In this document: piece after piece, positions 51,157-63,682 of the stretch
Layout: every line of letters begins with the position of its first letter
Numbering within the stretch: the first letter of the stretch is position 1
Assembly: GCF_011947195.1 (NCBI RefSeq)
Contig: NZ_JAATVY010000006.1
Span: forward strand, 222,328 to 286,327
DNA length: 64,000 nucleotides
Direction: 5' to 3'
Source: Planosporangium thailandense
Lineage (GTDB): Bacteria > Actinomycetota > Actinomycetes > Mycobacteriales > Micromonosporaceae
Translations under genes and position numbers: made by a program
Notes under the pieces: model-generated
Told to the model about the DNA's origin: nothing
What the model saw: the letters and a program-made list of their open reading frames with translations, nothing else
The model's database searches: none

Positions 51157-52143
51157 ATGGCGAGGGGCGATCGGGACTACTACGACATCCTCGGCGTCCC
51201 TCGCGACGCCAGCCCGCAGGACATCCAGCGGGCCTACCGGCAGCTCGCCCGCCGCAACCACCCCGACGTGAACAAGGAGCCCGGCGCGGAGGAGCGGTTC
51301 AAGGACATCACGGAGGCGTACGACGTGCTGTCCGATCCGAACAAGCGCAAGCGCTACGACCGGTTCGGCTCCCAGTGGCGGCAGGTGCCGGAGGACTTCG
51401 AGACCGCGGGCGCCGGGTTCCGGTCCCGGGCCGGCGCCGGCGGCCCGGGTGGGCCGTTCGGCGGCGGCGTGCACGTCGACACGGGCGGGTTCGATACCGG
51501 CGGAGTCGACATGGAGGATCTGCTCGGCGGCATCTTCGGCGGCCGGGGCGGGTTCGGCGGCTTCCGGGGCGGCGGGTACGGCGGCGGGTTCGGCCGCGGC
51601 CCGGTGCCCGGCGCGGACAGCGAGGCCGAGATACCGCTGACCGTGGAGGAGGCCTACCACGGCGGCCACCACCGGATCACCCTGCAGGGGCCGGAGGGCA
51701 GCCGCACGCTCGACGTCAACATCCCTCCCGGCGTGGTCGACGGCCAGCGGATCCGGCTGGCCGGGCAGGGCGGAGCCGGCGCGGCCGGCGGCGCCTCGGG
51801 CGACCTGTACCTGATCGCCCGGATCGCGCCGCACCCCCGGTACCGGCTCGACGGCCGCGACATCACCGCACCGCTGCCGGTCACCCCGTGGGAGGCGACG
51901 CTCGGCGCGAAGGTGCCGGTGGAGACGCCCGACGGGACCGTGCAGGTCAACGTCCCGGGCGGCAGCTCCTGCGGGCGCAAGCTCCGGCTGCGCGGCCGGG
52001 GGCTGCCCAACCCGCGCGGACGGCCCGGCGACTTCTACGCCGAGGTGCGCGTCATGGTGCCCCGCAGCCCCTCGCCGCCGGAGCGGGAGCTGTTCGAGCA
52101 GCTGGCCAAGGTCTCGACGTTCGACCCTCGAAGGGGGACCTAG
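51157..52143 (+). CDS. cbpA: CbpA-type DnaJ co-chaperone lacking the zinc finger
   Basis: A 328-residue type II J-protein. J domain about 5-70 with the essential HPD (35-37, NHPDVNKEP). Gly/Phe-rich region about 85-150. C-terminal beta-sandwich domains I and II (from [58 protein letters not shown]). There are no CxxCxGxG zinc repeats, so it belongs to the CbpA rather than the DnaJ class. It stimulates DnaK ATPase and brings clients. A CbpM-like gene follows without a gap, its known modulator in other bacteria. Confidence 0.93.
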   Translation: MARGDRDYYDILGVPRDASPQDIQRAYRQLARRNHPDVNKEPGAEERFKDITEAYDVLSDPNKRKRYDRFGSQWRQVPEDFETAGAGFRSRAGAGGPGGPFGGGVHVDTGGFDTGGVDMEDLLGGIFGGRGGFGGFRGGGYGGGFGRGPVPGADSEAEIPLTVEEAYHGGHHRITLQGPEGSRTLDVNIPPGVVDGQRIRLAGQGGAGAAGGASGDLYLIARIAPHPRYRLDGRDITAPLPVTPWEATLGAKVPVETPDGTVQVNVPGGSSCGRKLRLRGRGLPNPRGRPGDFYAEVRVMVPRSPSPPERELFEQLAKVSTFDPRRGT

Positions 52144-52457
52144 ATGCCGTACACGCTCGTACGGTCGGCGAAGACGGCGCGGCTGTCACTGGACGCGTTC
52201 GCCGCCGACGCCGACGTCCATCCGGAACTGCTGCGCCGCCTGGTCAACCTGGGCCTGATCGATCCGTACGTGGACAGCGCCGGCCAGTTCTGGTTCTCCC
52301 CCACCCAGCTGTCGACCCTGGCACGGGCGCGCCGGCTGCACGACGGTCTGGGGCTCAACTACGCGGCGGTCGGGATCGTTCTCGACCTGCTCGCGCGCAT
52401 CGACGAACTGGAGGCCGCGGTGCGCTCCGGACGGCGGCCGGCGCGGAGGAGCCCGCC

Positions 52458-52467
<10 letters not shown>
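52144..52467 (+). CDS. cbpM: CbpM/MerR-like modulator of the J-protein
   Basis: A 107-residue protein with a MerR-like winged helix start ([28 protein letters not shown]), then [33 protein letters not shown] and a short helix. CbpM binds the J domain of CbpA and tempers DnaK stimulation; MerR-like members may also bind DNA. Its ATG directly follows the dnaJ stop (TAGATG), and its last 10 bp overlap the clpB start, so the five genes are one translational unit. The basic tail is coded by the clpB ribosome-site region. Confidence 0.85.
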
Positions 52468-55100
<2,633 letters not shown>

Positions 55101-55119
55101 GACCGTCGGAGGTGCAGAG

Positions 55120-55683
55120 ATGACAGAAGCGACCGTCGGCAGGCACCACGTGTGGCTGCTGGCCCTGCGGGGCGTGATCGCCCTCATCTTCGGCATCTGG
55201 GCCGTGATCGTGCCGGGCATCACCGTCCTCACCCTGGACTTCCTGTTCGCCGGGTTCGCCATCGTCTCCGGCGTGATCTCGCTTGCCGGGGCGTTCGGCC
55301 GCCACCAGGACGCCGCCCAGCGGACCGCGCGCATCATCATCGGGCTGCTGACCATCGGCGCCGGCCTGGTCGCGCTCTTCTGGCCGGGCGTCACGGCGCT
55401 CGTGCTGGTCGTCCTGCTGGGCGCCTGGGCGGTCGTCACCGGCGCCCTGGAGATCGGTGCCGCCGTGCGTGGCCACGGCCAGTGGCTGCCCCTGGTCGTC
55501 GGCGTGGCCTCGATGATCGCCGGGATCCTGATCCTGGCCCGGCCGGCCCTGGGCGTCCTCGTCCTCGCGCTCACCATCGGCTGGTTCGCCATCGTGGCGG
55601 GGGTCCTTCAACTGGTCGAGGCGTGGCGCGTGCACCGGGCGCTGACCGGGCCGCGGGGTCGGATGGCGCCGGCCGGCGCATGA
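55120..55683 (+). CDS. HdeD/DUF308 membrane protein
   Basis: A 187-residue protein with six membrane helices in three hairpins: WLLALRGVIALIFGIWAVIV, TLDFLFAGFAIVSGVISL, IIIGLLTIGAGLVALFWPGV, LVVLLGAWAVVTGALEI, LVVGVASMIAGILILARP and ALTIGWFAIVAGVLQLVEAW. The repeated G-x-x-x-l-F-W-P pattern is the DUF308/HdeD signature. HdeD relatives support acid or heat survival and are a regular part of heat-resistance islands. It starts 19 bp after clpB with GGAGG, so it belongs to the chaperone transcript. Confidence 0.88.
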   Translation: MTEATVGRHHVWLLALRGVIALIFGIWAVIVPGITVLTLDFLFAGFAIVSGVISLAGAFGRHQDAAQRTARIIIGLLTIGAGLVALFWPGVTALVLVVLLGAWAVVTGALEIGAAVRGHGQWLPLVVGVASMIAGILILARPALGVLVLALTIGWFAIVAGVLQLVEAWRVHRALTGPRGRMAPAGA

Positions 55684-55733
55684 TCCCGCACCGGTTCGTC
55701 CCGGCGCGCCGGCTCCGGCGCCGCGCGCACGAG

Positions 55734-55777
55734 TTCACCCCGCCCCCGGCCTCCGGCCACCCACGGGGCGGGGTGAA
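55734..55777 (+). terminator. Hairpin with 13-bp arms after the DUF308 gene
   Basis: TTCACCCCGCCCC (55734-55746) pairs perfectly with 55765-55777 around an 18-nt loop, 50 bp after the stop. It may end or attenuate the chaperone transcript before the redox genes. Confidence 0.6.
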
Positions 55778-55829
55778 CCACCCGGGCCGGGTGACGGCGA
55801 GTCACCCCTCCCGCGTCGATCATCGCCCC

Positions 55830-56321
55830 ATGACTGACGTCGGGTGGCCGGAGCGGGGTCGACACGCCCCCGACTTCTGCCTGCGATCGGGCCCCGACCG
55901 GTGGCTCACCCTGTCACAGCTACGCGGCCGGCCGGTGGTGCTCGCGTTCTACCCTGCGGACTGGAACCCGGTGTGCAGCGACCAGATGGCGCTGTACCAG
56001 GCGGTCCTGCCGGAGTTCACGCACTTCGGCGCGGCGCTGCTCGGCATCTCGGTCGACGGGGTGTGGTGCCACCGGGCGTGGGCCGAGGACCGCGGCATCA
56101 CCTTTCCGCTGCTGGCCGACTTCGAGCCCAAGGGCGAGGTCGCCCGGGCGTACCACGCCTACCGGTTGCCGGAGGGCGTCGCCGAGCGCGCGCTGTTCGT
56201 GCTGGACCGCGATGGCCACATCACCTGGGCCCAGGTATCTCCACCCGACGTGAACCCGGGCGCGGACGGGATCCTGACCGCGCTCGAAGCTCTCACCTAT
56301 GAACGGCAGGTGGTCTCATGA
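55830..56321 (+). CDS. Peroxiredoxin (AhpC/TSA family)
   Basis: A 163-residue thioredoxin-fold peroxidase. PDFCLRSGPDRWLTLSQLRG at the start, then the peroxidatic Cys49 in FYPADWNPVCSDQ and the typical LLGISVDGVWCHRAWAEDR with a second Cys. The usual Thr two turns before the Cys is replaced (PADWN for PxxxT), as in a known actinobacterial subgroup. It reduces peroxides in the cytoplasm using a thiol partner. Its stop overlaps the start of the DsbA-like gene (ATGA), so the two are co-expressed. An in-frame GTG upstream is possible but ATG 55830 gives the usual length. Confidence 0.87.
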   Translation: MTDVGWPERGRHAPDFCLRSGPDRWLTLSQLRGRPVVLAFYPADWNPVCSDQMALYQAVLPEFTHFGAALLGISVDGVWCHRAWAEDRGITFPLLADFEPKGEVARAYHAYRLPEGVAERALFVLDRDGHITWAQVSPPDVNPGADGILTALEALTYERQVVS

Positions 56322-56875
56322 CGACGCCATTCCGTGTGACGAACGGCCGGCTCGCGGCCCCGGTCACCGACGACGATCACATCCGCGGCCCGGTCACGGC
56401 ACCCGTGACCGTCGTCGAGTACGGCGACTACCAGTGCCCGTACTGCGGCATGGCCCACCCGATCACCCTGGAGCTGCTGCGGGAACGGCCGAACCTGGCC
56501 CGCTTCGTGTTCCGCCACTTCCCGCTGACCAACGTCCACCCGTTCGCGGAGGTGGCCGCCGAGACCGCGGAGGCGGCCAGCGCCCGGCAGCGCTTCTGGC
56601 AGATGCACGACTGGCTGTACGAGCACTCCGACCAGTTCGACCCGGTGCACCTCGCGGCCGGCGTCGAGGAGGTCGGCCTGCCGGTCGACGAGGTGATCCA
56701 GGAGGTGAACGACCACATCTACCTGGACCGGATCCGACGCGACTTCGTCAGCGGGGCCCGCAGCGGGGTGCAGGGCACCCCGACGTTCTTCGTCAACGGG
56801 GTCCGCCACGAAGGCGGCTACTCGCTGCCGGAAATGCTGGTGGCCGTGGACCGGGCCGCCACGGTCGCCGCCTGA
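56318..56875 (+). CDS. DsbA-like thioredoxin-fold oxidoreductase, cytoplasmic
   Basis: A 185-residue DsbA-family protein. Active site CPYC (Cys40, Cys43) in VEYGDYQCPYCGMAHP, an alpha-helical insert (about 65-130), and the cis-Pro loop GVQGTPTFFVNG. No signal peptide or anchor is seen, unlike secreted DsbA, so it likely acts on cytoplasmic thiols or partners the peroxiredoxin encoded just upstream with a 4-bp overlap. The neighbourhood (chaperones and unfoldases) suggests a redox arm of a stress-repair set. Confidence 0.88.
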   Translation: MTTPFRVTNGRLAAPVTDDDHIRGPVTAPVTVVEYGDYQCPYCGMAHPITLELLRERPNLARFVFRHFPLTNVHPFAEVAAETAEAASARQRFWQMHDWLYEHSDQFDPVHLAAGVEEVGLPVDEVIQEVNDHIYLDRIRRDFVSGARSGVQGTPTFFVNGVRHEGGYSLPEMLVAVDRAATVAA

Positions 56876-56940
56876 CCGCCCGCCGCGGACCGCGGCCGCG
56901 TCGGCGCCGCTCCGCCCCCCGGCGTCCCACGCTGATTGGT

Positions 56941-56969
56941 TTGACTACCGGCTGACCGGGAAGTAGGGC
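56941..56969 (+). promoter_or_regulatory. Candidate promoter before ybjQ-clpC2
   Basis: TTGACT (56941-56946), a 17-bp spacer and TAGGGC (56964-56969) make a fair -35 and a weak -10. It lies about 90 bp before the ybjQ-like start. It would give the second Clp unit its own promoter. Confidence 0.3.
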
Positions 56970-57058
56970 GCGGACCGGGATCGAGCCGATGCCAGCGGAA
57001 ACGCGTCCTCGGCCGCCCGTTTCGACTGCCACGTCACCGTATGCAGGATGGCCCTCGA

Positions 57059-57460
57059 ATGATGGTTGTGACCACGGAATGGGTGCCCGGGTACGAGATC
57101 CGTGACGTTCTCGGTGAGGTGCACGGTATCACCGCCCGGTCGCGCAACGTCTACAACGAGGGCGTCAAGCTGCTCAGCGGTGGCTCCAACCCCCGCATGG
57201 GCACCGCGCTGGCCCGCTGGCGCGACGACGCGATCGCGCAGATGAGCCAGCGCGCGTACGTACGGGGTGCCAACGCGGTCGTGTGCATGCGCTTCGACCA
57301 CCGCGACATCAGCACGATGTGGACGGAGATCTGCGCGTACGGGACCGCCGTGTTCGTCGTGCCGACCCCGGTGCGCCGGGCGATGGCCGGGCCCGCGACC
57401 AGTGTGTCGGCCCGCGGTTGGGCGCCGGCGCCGATGCCGACGCCGATACCGACCGACTGA
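57059..57460 (+). CDS. YbjQ/UPF0145 family protein
   Basis: A 133-residue protein with the single UPF0145 domain: GYEIRDVLGEVHGITARSRN near the start, then LARWRDDAIAQMSQRAYVRG and GANAVVCMRFDHRDI. These proteins form pentameric rings; their function is not settled and a metal-binding role has been proposed. The tail is Ala/Pro rich. Starts at ATG 57041, 57059 and 57062 are all possible; 57059 gives the usual MMVVTTEWVPG. The clpC-like gene follows after 36 bp. Confidence 0.85.
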   Translation: MMVVTTEWVPGYEIRDVLGEVHGITARSRNVYNEGVKLLSGGSNPRMGTALARWRDDAIAQMSQRAYVRGANAVVCMRFDHRDISTMWTEICAYGTAVFVVPTPVRRAMAGPATSVSARGWAPAPMPTPIPTD

Positions 57461-57496
57461 ACACGCGAAGGAAACCCCACATCGGAGAGGACGATC

Positions 57497-60034
<2,538 letters not shown>

Positions 60035-60035
60035 C

Positions 60036-61118
60036 TCAGTAGGGGTTGCCCTGTCCGGGTAGCCGGCCGCGCACCAGCCCGCCGAGCCGGCCGGGCGCCA
60101 TGACGGTGTCCGACAGCGGCGGGCTGCCCGTTCCGTCCCGCCCCGCCATGCCGTCGAACAGCTCCCGCAGCGCGGTCACCGCGTCCACGCGCGGCCGCCA
60201 GCCCAGCTCCCGCGTGGCGTGCTCGCATGCCATGAGCGGGGCGTTGAGGGCCAGCTCCACCCAGCCCCGGTCGACCGGTTGCAGCCGCGCCCGCCAGGTC
60301 AGGTCGGCCAGGACGGCCAGCGCCGCCGCGGGCACTGCGACGGTACGGCCGTGGAAGCGCGACGCGACCAGCTCCGGGGTCAGGACCGGGTCGGCGGCGA
60401 GGTTGAACGCACCCCGGGCATCGCCGAGCACCGCTCGCGCGTACGCGTCCGCCACGTCGTCGGTGTGCACCGCCTGCAGGCGCAGCCGGTCGTTGCGCGG
60501 CACCACCGGCAGTCGGCCGTAGCGCAGCAGCTGGACCGGGGCGAGGGGCCCGAGAAAGTACCGGCTGATCTCGGTGCCGGCGTCGCGCTGGAAGTTCAGG
60601 CCGGGCCGCAGACGCACGATCCGCAGCGTGGGATGGTCGGACTCGGCCCGCTGGAGCATCTGCTCCACCGCCGCCTTGTCGCGGCTGTACGACGATGCGG
60701 CGACACCGGTCGTCGGCCAGGTCTCGTCGACGAAGCGGTCCTTGGGGCCGGGGGCGTACGCGCCGACCGACGACGCGTACACCAGCGCCGGCACGCCGGC
60801 CCGTACGACCGCGTCGATGACGGCGCTGCTGCCGGCGACGTTCGTGCGGTGCAGTACCCGCTGGTCGTGGCTGGGCTGGATCTGCCACGCCAGGTGCACG
60901 ACGGCCGCCGCGCCGGTGAAGATCTCCCGGAGGCGGACCGCCGCGTCGGGCGCGCCGATGTCCAGGGACCGCCACTCGACGGCGTCGTAGGGTGGGCCCG
61001 CGTGCGGGCCGGGCGGCCGGCGGGCGATGCCGACGAGATCGACGTCCGGCTCGTCGCGCAGCCGGCGCAGCAGGGCGGTGCCGGCGTTGCCGCTGGCGCC
61101 GACGATGACGATCCGCAT
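60036..61118 (-). CDS. NAD-dependent epimerase/dehydratase (extended SDR)
   Basis: A 360-residue extended SDR. Rossmann loop IVGASGNAGTALL (GxxGxxG) at the start, AAVVHLAWQIQP, the SS of VYASSVGAYAP and the catalytic pair in SSYSRDKAAVE (YxxxK). A C-terminal domain follows from about 225 with a Gly-rich tail (PPLSDTVMAPGRLGGL). It acts on an NDP-sugar or similar hydroxy-ketone; the substrate is unknown. ATG at 61118. It is convergent with the ClpC-like gene, 1 bp between ends. Confidence 0.87.
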   Translation of the reverse strand: MRIVIVGASGNAGTALLRRLRDEPDVDLVGIARRPPGPHAGPPYDAVEWRSLDIGAPDAAVRLREIFTGAAAVVHLAWQIQPSHDQRVLHRTNVAGSSAVIDAVVRAGVPALVYASSVGAYAPGPKDRFVDETWPTTGVAASSYSRDKAAVEQMLQRAESDHPTLRIVRLRPGLNFQRDAGTEISRYFLGPLAPVQLLRYGRLPVVPRNDRLRLQAVHTDDVADAYARAVLGDARGAFNLAADPVLTPELVASRFHGRTVAVPAAALAVLADLTWRARLQPVDRGWVELALNAPLMACEHATRELGWRPRVDAVTALRELFDGMAGRDGTGSPPLSDTVMAPGRLGGLVRGRLPGQGNPY

Positions 61119-61146
61119 GCGGTTCAGGTACCCGGGTGGGCCCGGA

Positions 61147-61875
61147 TCAACCGGTCCGGCCGGCGAGCACCGGGCGGGAGCGGTCCGGGCGCGGCCGATC
61201 GGCCCGCTCGGGTGCCCGGGCGAACCGGCGCAGCCACTCCTGCCGGTTGTGCTCGCGCACGATGGCGGCGGCGGCGTATCGGGTGACGTGCGCGGGGAGG
61301 ATCTCGGCGGCGGCGGCCAGGTCGTCGAACTCCGCCAGCCACCCGGGCAGCCGGTCGTCGAGGTCGGCGAGGTAGACGAGCACCCGCCCGTGCCCGAGCT
61401 GGGCCACGCCGCAGTAGGTCTCCGGCTGCCCCTCCCGGCGGGCCGCCGGGGGCGGCGGCTCGACCAGCCACCGTCCGGTGAAGGCGGCGGGCGACGCCGG
61501 TCCCATGTCGACGGTCAGCTCGAACATCAGGTCGGGCGCGAGCCGACGCAGGTACCGGTCGGCATCGGCGGCGTCGTCCCAGCTGTCGTGGGCCACGGCG
61601 CGCAGCGTGCAGACGACCGCGCGCTCGGCCAGGACCGCGCGTACGGGTATCGGCGGGGTCAGCCCCCCGCTCTCCATCGCCGCGCGGACCTCACTGCGCA
61701 GCTCCATCAGCGCGACGTAGTTCGCGGCCGCGTCCCGGACCTGCGGCGCGCGCCGTTCCAGTACGGCGAACAGGTTCTCGATCGCGTCCCGCGCCTCGTT
61801 GTACACGCGCCCGGTGAGGTACGGCAGGGCCGCTCGGGCGCCGTGGAGGACGGCCCGTATCTGATTTCTGTTCAC
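61147..61875 (-). CDS. Hypothetical protein, helical N-terminus, actinobacterial
   Basis: A 242-residue cytoplasmic protein with no family I recognise. Residues 1-75 are helical (VNRNQIRAVLHGARAALPYL, EARDAIENLFAVLERRAPQV). A mixed alpha/beta part follows with CTLRAVAHDSWDDAADADRY and LMFELTVDMGPASPAAFTG, and GVAQLGHGRVLVYLADLDDRLPG near 165-190. The end is Arg/Pro rich. The GTG at 61875 has a GGAGAGG site and is preferred over an ATG 45 bp upstream. It lies 99 bp after the Phd-like antitoxin gene on the same strand; no toxin fold (RelE, Doc, PIN) is visible in it. Confidence 0.6.
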   Translation of the reverse strand: MNRNQIRAVLHGARAALPYLTGRVYNEARDAIENLFAVLERRAPQVRDAAANYVALMELRSEVRAAMESGGLTPPIPVRAVLAERAVVCTLRAVAHDSWDDAADADRYLRRLAPDLMFELTVDMGPASPAAFTGRWLVEPPPPAARREGQPETYCGVAQLGHGRVLVYLADLDDRLPGWLAEFDDLAAAAEILPAHVTRYAAAAIVREHNRQEWLRRFARAPERADRPRPDRSRPVLAGRTG

Positions 61876-61974
61876 ATCCCCGGCGCCTCTCCAGCTGACC
61901 ACGTCGACCGAGAGGCACACTTCCGTCGAAGCCGCCGTCTCAAACGTCGGCGTCGGAGTCAGATTCCGGCGCGT

Positions 61975-62283
61975 CTAATCGACGCGGGCGCCGGGGTCGC
62001 CGCCGACGGGACGGTGCCGGGCGGCGATGTCCAACCGGCGGTCGGGCGTGGACCGTGGCCGCGCCGGCCGGTCGAGCGCGTCGGCGGTCAGCCGGACGAC
62101 GGTGCCGGGCTGCTGGTCCGGCTGGTCGCCCTGCGCGAGACGGTCCAGGTCGGACGGTGGCACCAGCGCCGCGATCGGCTTGCCGTGGCGGGTCACCACG
62201 ACCCGCTCGCCACCGTAGGCGACCCGGTTGACCAGGTCGGCGAACTCGGCACGCGCCTGGGTTACCGGGACCTCGTATGCCAT
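61975..62283 (-). CDS. Phd/YefM-type antitoxin, apparently without toxin
   Basis: A 102-residue protein. The first 55 residues are a classic Phd/YefM DNA-binding domain: MAYEVPVTQARAEFADLVN, RVAYGGERVVVTRHGKPIAA and LVPPSDLDRL. The C-terminal 45 residues, which in pairs wrap the toxin, are longer than usual and Arg/Pro rich (PARPRSTPDRRLDIAARHRP). The ATG at 62283 lies 11 bp from a perfect 20-bp palindrome that is the expected autoregulatory operator. No RelE/Doc/PIN toxin is adjacent, so it is an orphan or has a novel partner in one of the flanking genes. Confidence 0.85.
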   Translation of the reverse strand: MAYEVPVTQARAEFADLVNRVAYGGERVVVTRHGKPIAALVPPSDLDRLAQGDQPDQQPGTVVRLTADALDRPARPRSTPDRRLDIAARHRPVGGDPGARVD

Positions 62284-62293
62284 ACGATGATGA

Positions 62294-62313
62294 TACGTTC
62301 TGTACAGAACGTA
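62294..62313. promoter_or_regulatory. Perfect 20-bp palindromic operator of the antitoxin gene
   Basis: TACGTTCTGTACAGAACGTA is a perfect palindrome. It lies 11 bp before the antitoxin ATG on one side and 37 bp before the divergent small gene at 62350 on the other. A further GTAC half-site lies at 62319-62324 (TGTACG). Binding by the Phd-like protein is inferred from position. Confidence 0.7.
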
Positions 62314-62349
62314 CGCGCTGTACGGTCCCAGCCGGAGGGTTCCCGAACC

Positions 62350-62688
62350 ATGAGCCGAGGTGGCGGAGACGACGTGCCGATGCCGGCGTTGACCAGCGCG
62401 GAAGCCACGGTGGTCGACCAGTTCCTCGCGATCGTCGACGACCTCGCACGGATCAACCCCACCCGCGCCGAGCACACCCACCGCGCGCTGCTCGCGGCAC
62501 AGGCCCTCGCAGCCCACGCGGCCGGCCTGCGCGACGCGCTGGCGCTGATGTTCGAGCGCGGTGAGACCGTCATCGACGGCGAGGTCCTGGTGCGGGCCCT
62601 GTCCGCCCTCGAGGTGCAGCGCCGGCTGGCGCGCGTCGCTATCCCGGATCCCCGTCCGCCGAGACCGCCGGGCGGGCCCCACGGCTGA
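62350..62688 (+). CDS. Small helical protein divergent from the antitoxin, unknown
   Basis: A 112-residue protein. After a polar start (MSRGGGDDVPMPALTS) it is largely helical: EATVVDQFLAIVDDLARINP, AEHTHRALLAAQALAAHAAG, LRDALALMFERGETVIDGEV, then a Pro/Arg tail. No fold recognised. The ATG at 62350 has GGAGGG about 11 nt upstream. It shares the palindromic operator region with the Phd-like gene and could be its partner, though it does not look like any known toxin. It ends 4 bp before the convergent hydrolase gene. Confidence 0.6.
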   Translation: MSRGGGDDVPMPALTSAEATVVDQFLAIVDDLARINPTRAEHTHRALLAAQALAAHAAGLRDALALMFERGETVIDGEVLVRALSALEVQRRLARVAIPDPRPPRPPGGPHG

Positions 62689-62692
62689 GGCG

Positions 62693-63562
62693 TCAGCGGT
62701 AGCAGTCGGCCAGGAAGGCCCGCAACGCCACGGCAAGCTGCTCCGGAGCCTCCTCCATGATGTGGTGCCCGCGGCCGATGGGGCCGCCGCCCCGGACGTC
62801 ATCGGCCCAGTCTCGCCAGATCGCCAGCGGGTCTCCGTACAGCAGCTCCATGTCGTCGCGGGCCGCCCACAGCATGAGAACAGGGCAGCGCACGCGCCGG
62901 CCGGCCGCCCGGTCGGCCTCGTCGTGAGCGCGGTCGACACCCAGGCCCGCCCGGTAGTCCTCGCACATCGCGTGCACGGTCGCCGGGTCGTGGATGGCCC
63001 GCCGGTAGTCGTCGTACGCCTCGCCTAACTGCTCGGGTGTGACCCGGTACCAGGCATCGGGGTCGGCGTTGATCACCCGCTCGGCGGGCTTGTCGGTCTG
63101 CCCGAGGAAGAACCAGTGCCACCAGAGCGCGGCGAACGTCGCGTCGCTCCGCGCCAGCGCCTCCGCGATGGGAACCGCGTCCATGACCCCCAGGCCGGCC
63201 ACGGCGTGCGGGTGGTCGAGCGCCGCGCGCGCGGCGACGTACGCGCCCCGGTCGTGCCCCACCACGACGAACCGGTCGTGGCCCAGCGCGCTCATCAGCG
63301 CCACGCAGTCGCGGGCCATCGCCCGCTTGGAGTGCGGCTCGTGGTCGGCGGTGGTCGGAGGCTTCGATGACTCTCCGTAGCCGCGCAGGTCGGGGCAGAC
63401 CACCGTATAGTCGGACACCAGCAGCGGTGCCACGCGGTACCAGGTGGCATGGGTGCGCGGATGTCCGTGCATGAGGAGGACCGGGGGCCCGGATCCGCCG
63501 TGCCGGACGCGCAACACGGCGTCACCGACGTCGATCCTGCTCAGCGCGAAGCCTTCGAACAC
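62693..63562 (-). CDS. Alpha/beta hydrolase, fluoroacetate/haloacetate dehalogenase-like
   Basis: A 289-residue hydrolase. HGHPRTHATWYRVAP forms the oxyanion region, PDLRGYGESSKP follows, Asp104 in VVGHDRGAYVAAR is the nucleophile, and GRGHHIMEEAP holds the catalytic His. The His149-Trp150 pair in WWHWFFLGQ matches the halide-binding site of fluoroacetate dehalogenases. The first carboxylate-binding Arg (Arg105) is present, but the second, four residues after the Asp in true dehalogenases, is Tyr108 here. So dehalogenation of haloacetate is uncertain and an epoxide or ester substrate is possible. No signal peptide. Confidence 0.85.
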   Translation of the reverse strand: MFEGFALSRIDVGDAVLRVRHGGSGPPVLLMHGHPRTHATWYRVAPLLVSDYTVVCPDLRGYGESSKPPTTADHEPHSKRAMARDCVALMSALGHDRFVVVGHDRGAYVAARAALDHPHAVAGLGVMDAVPIAEALARSDATFAALWWHWFFLGQTDKPAERVINADPDAWYRVTPEQLGEAYDDYRRAIHDPATVHAMCEDYRAGLGVDRAHDEADRAAGRRVRCPVLMLWAARDDMELLYGDPLAIWRDWADDVRGGGPIGRGHHIMEEAPEQLAVALRAFLADCYR

Positions 63563-63682
63563 CTTCGATCACGTATCCAGCCGGCCGGCGCTCAAACCGG
63601 CAGCGCCGCTCCATCGTGCGCCGATCAGCGGTGGACCCGGCATGGCGGTATCGAACGGACTTGACCGATATGGAGGATCTCG

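Noticed and set aside
51375..52457. In-frame upstream extension of clpB across dnaJ and cbpM
   Set aside because: The extension is Arg/Gly-rich shadow of dnaJ; the ATG at 52458 has a ribosome site and the conserved ClpB start.
61147..61875. Toxin partner for the Phd-like antitoxin
   Set aside because: At 242 residues with no RelE, Doc, PIN or HipA motif and a 99-bp gap, it does not look like a toxin gene.
63563..63682. c-di-AMP (ydaO-type) riboswitch before the lysozyme-like gene
   Set aside because: Such genes often have one in actinomycetes, but the 120 bp before this start lack its conserved stretches and are too short.
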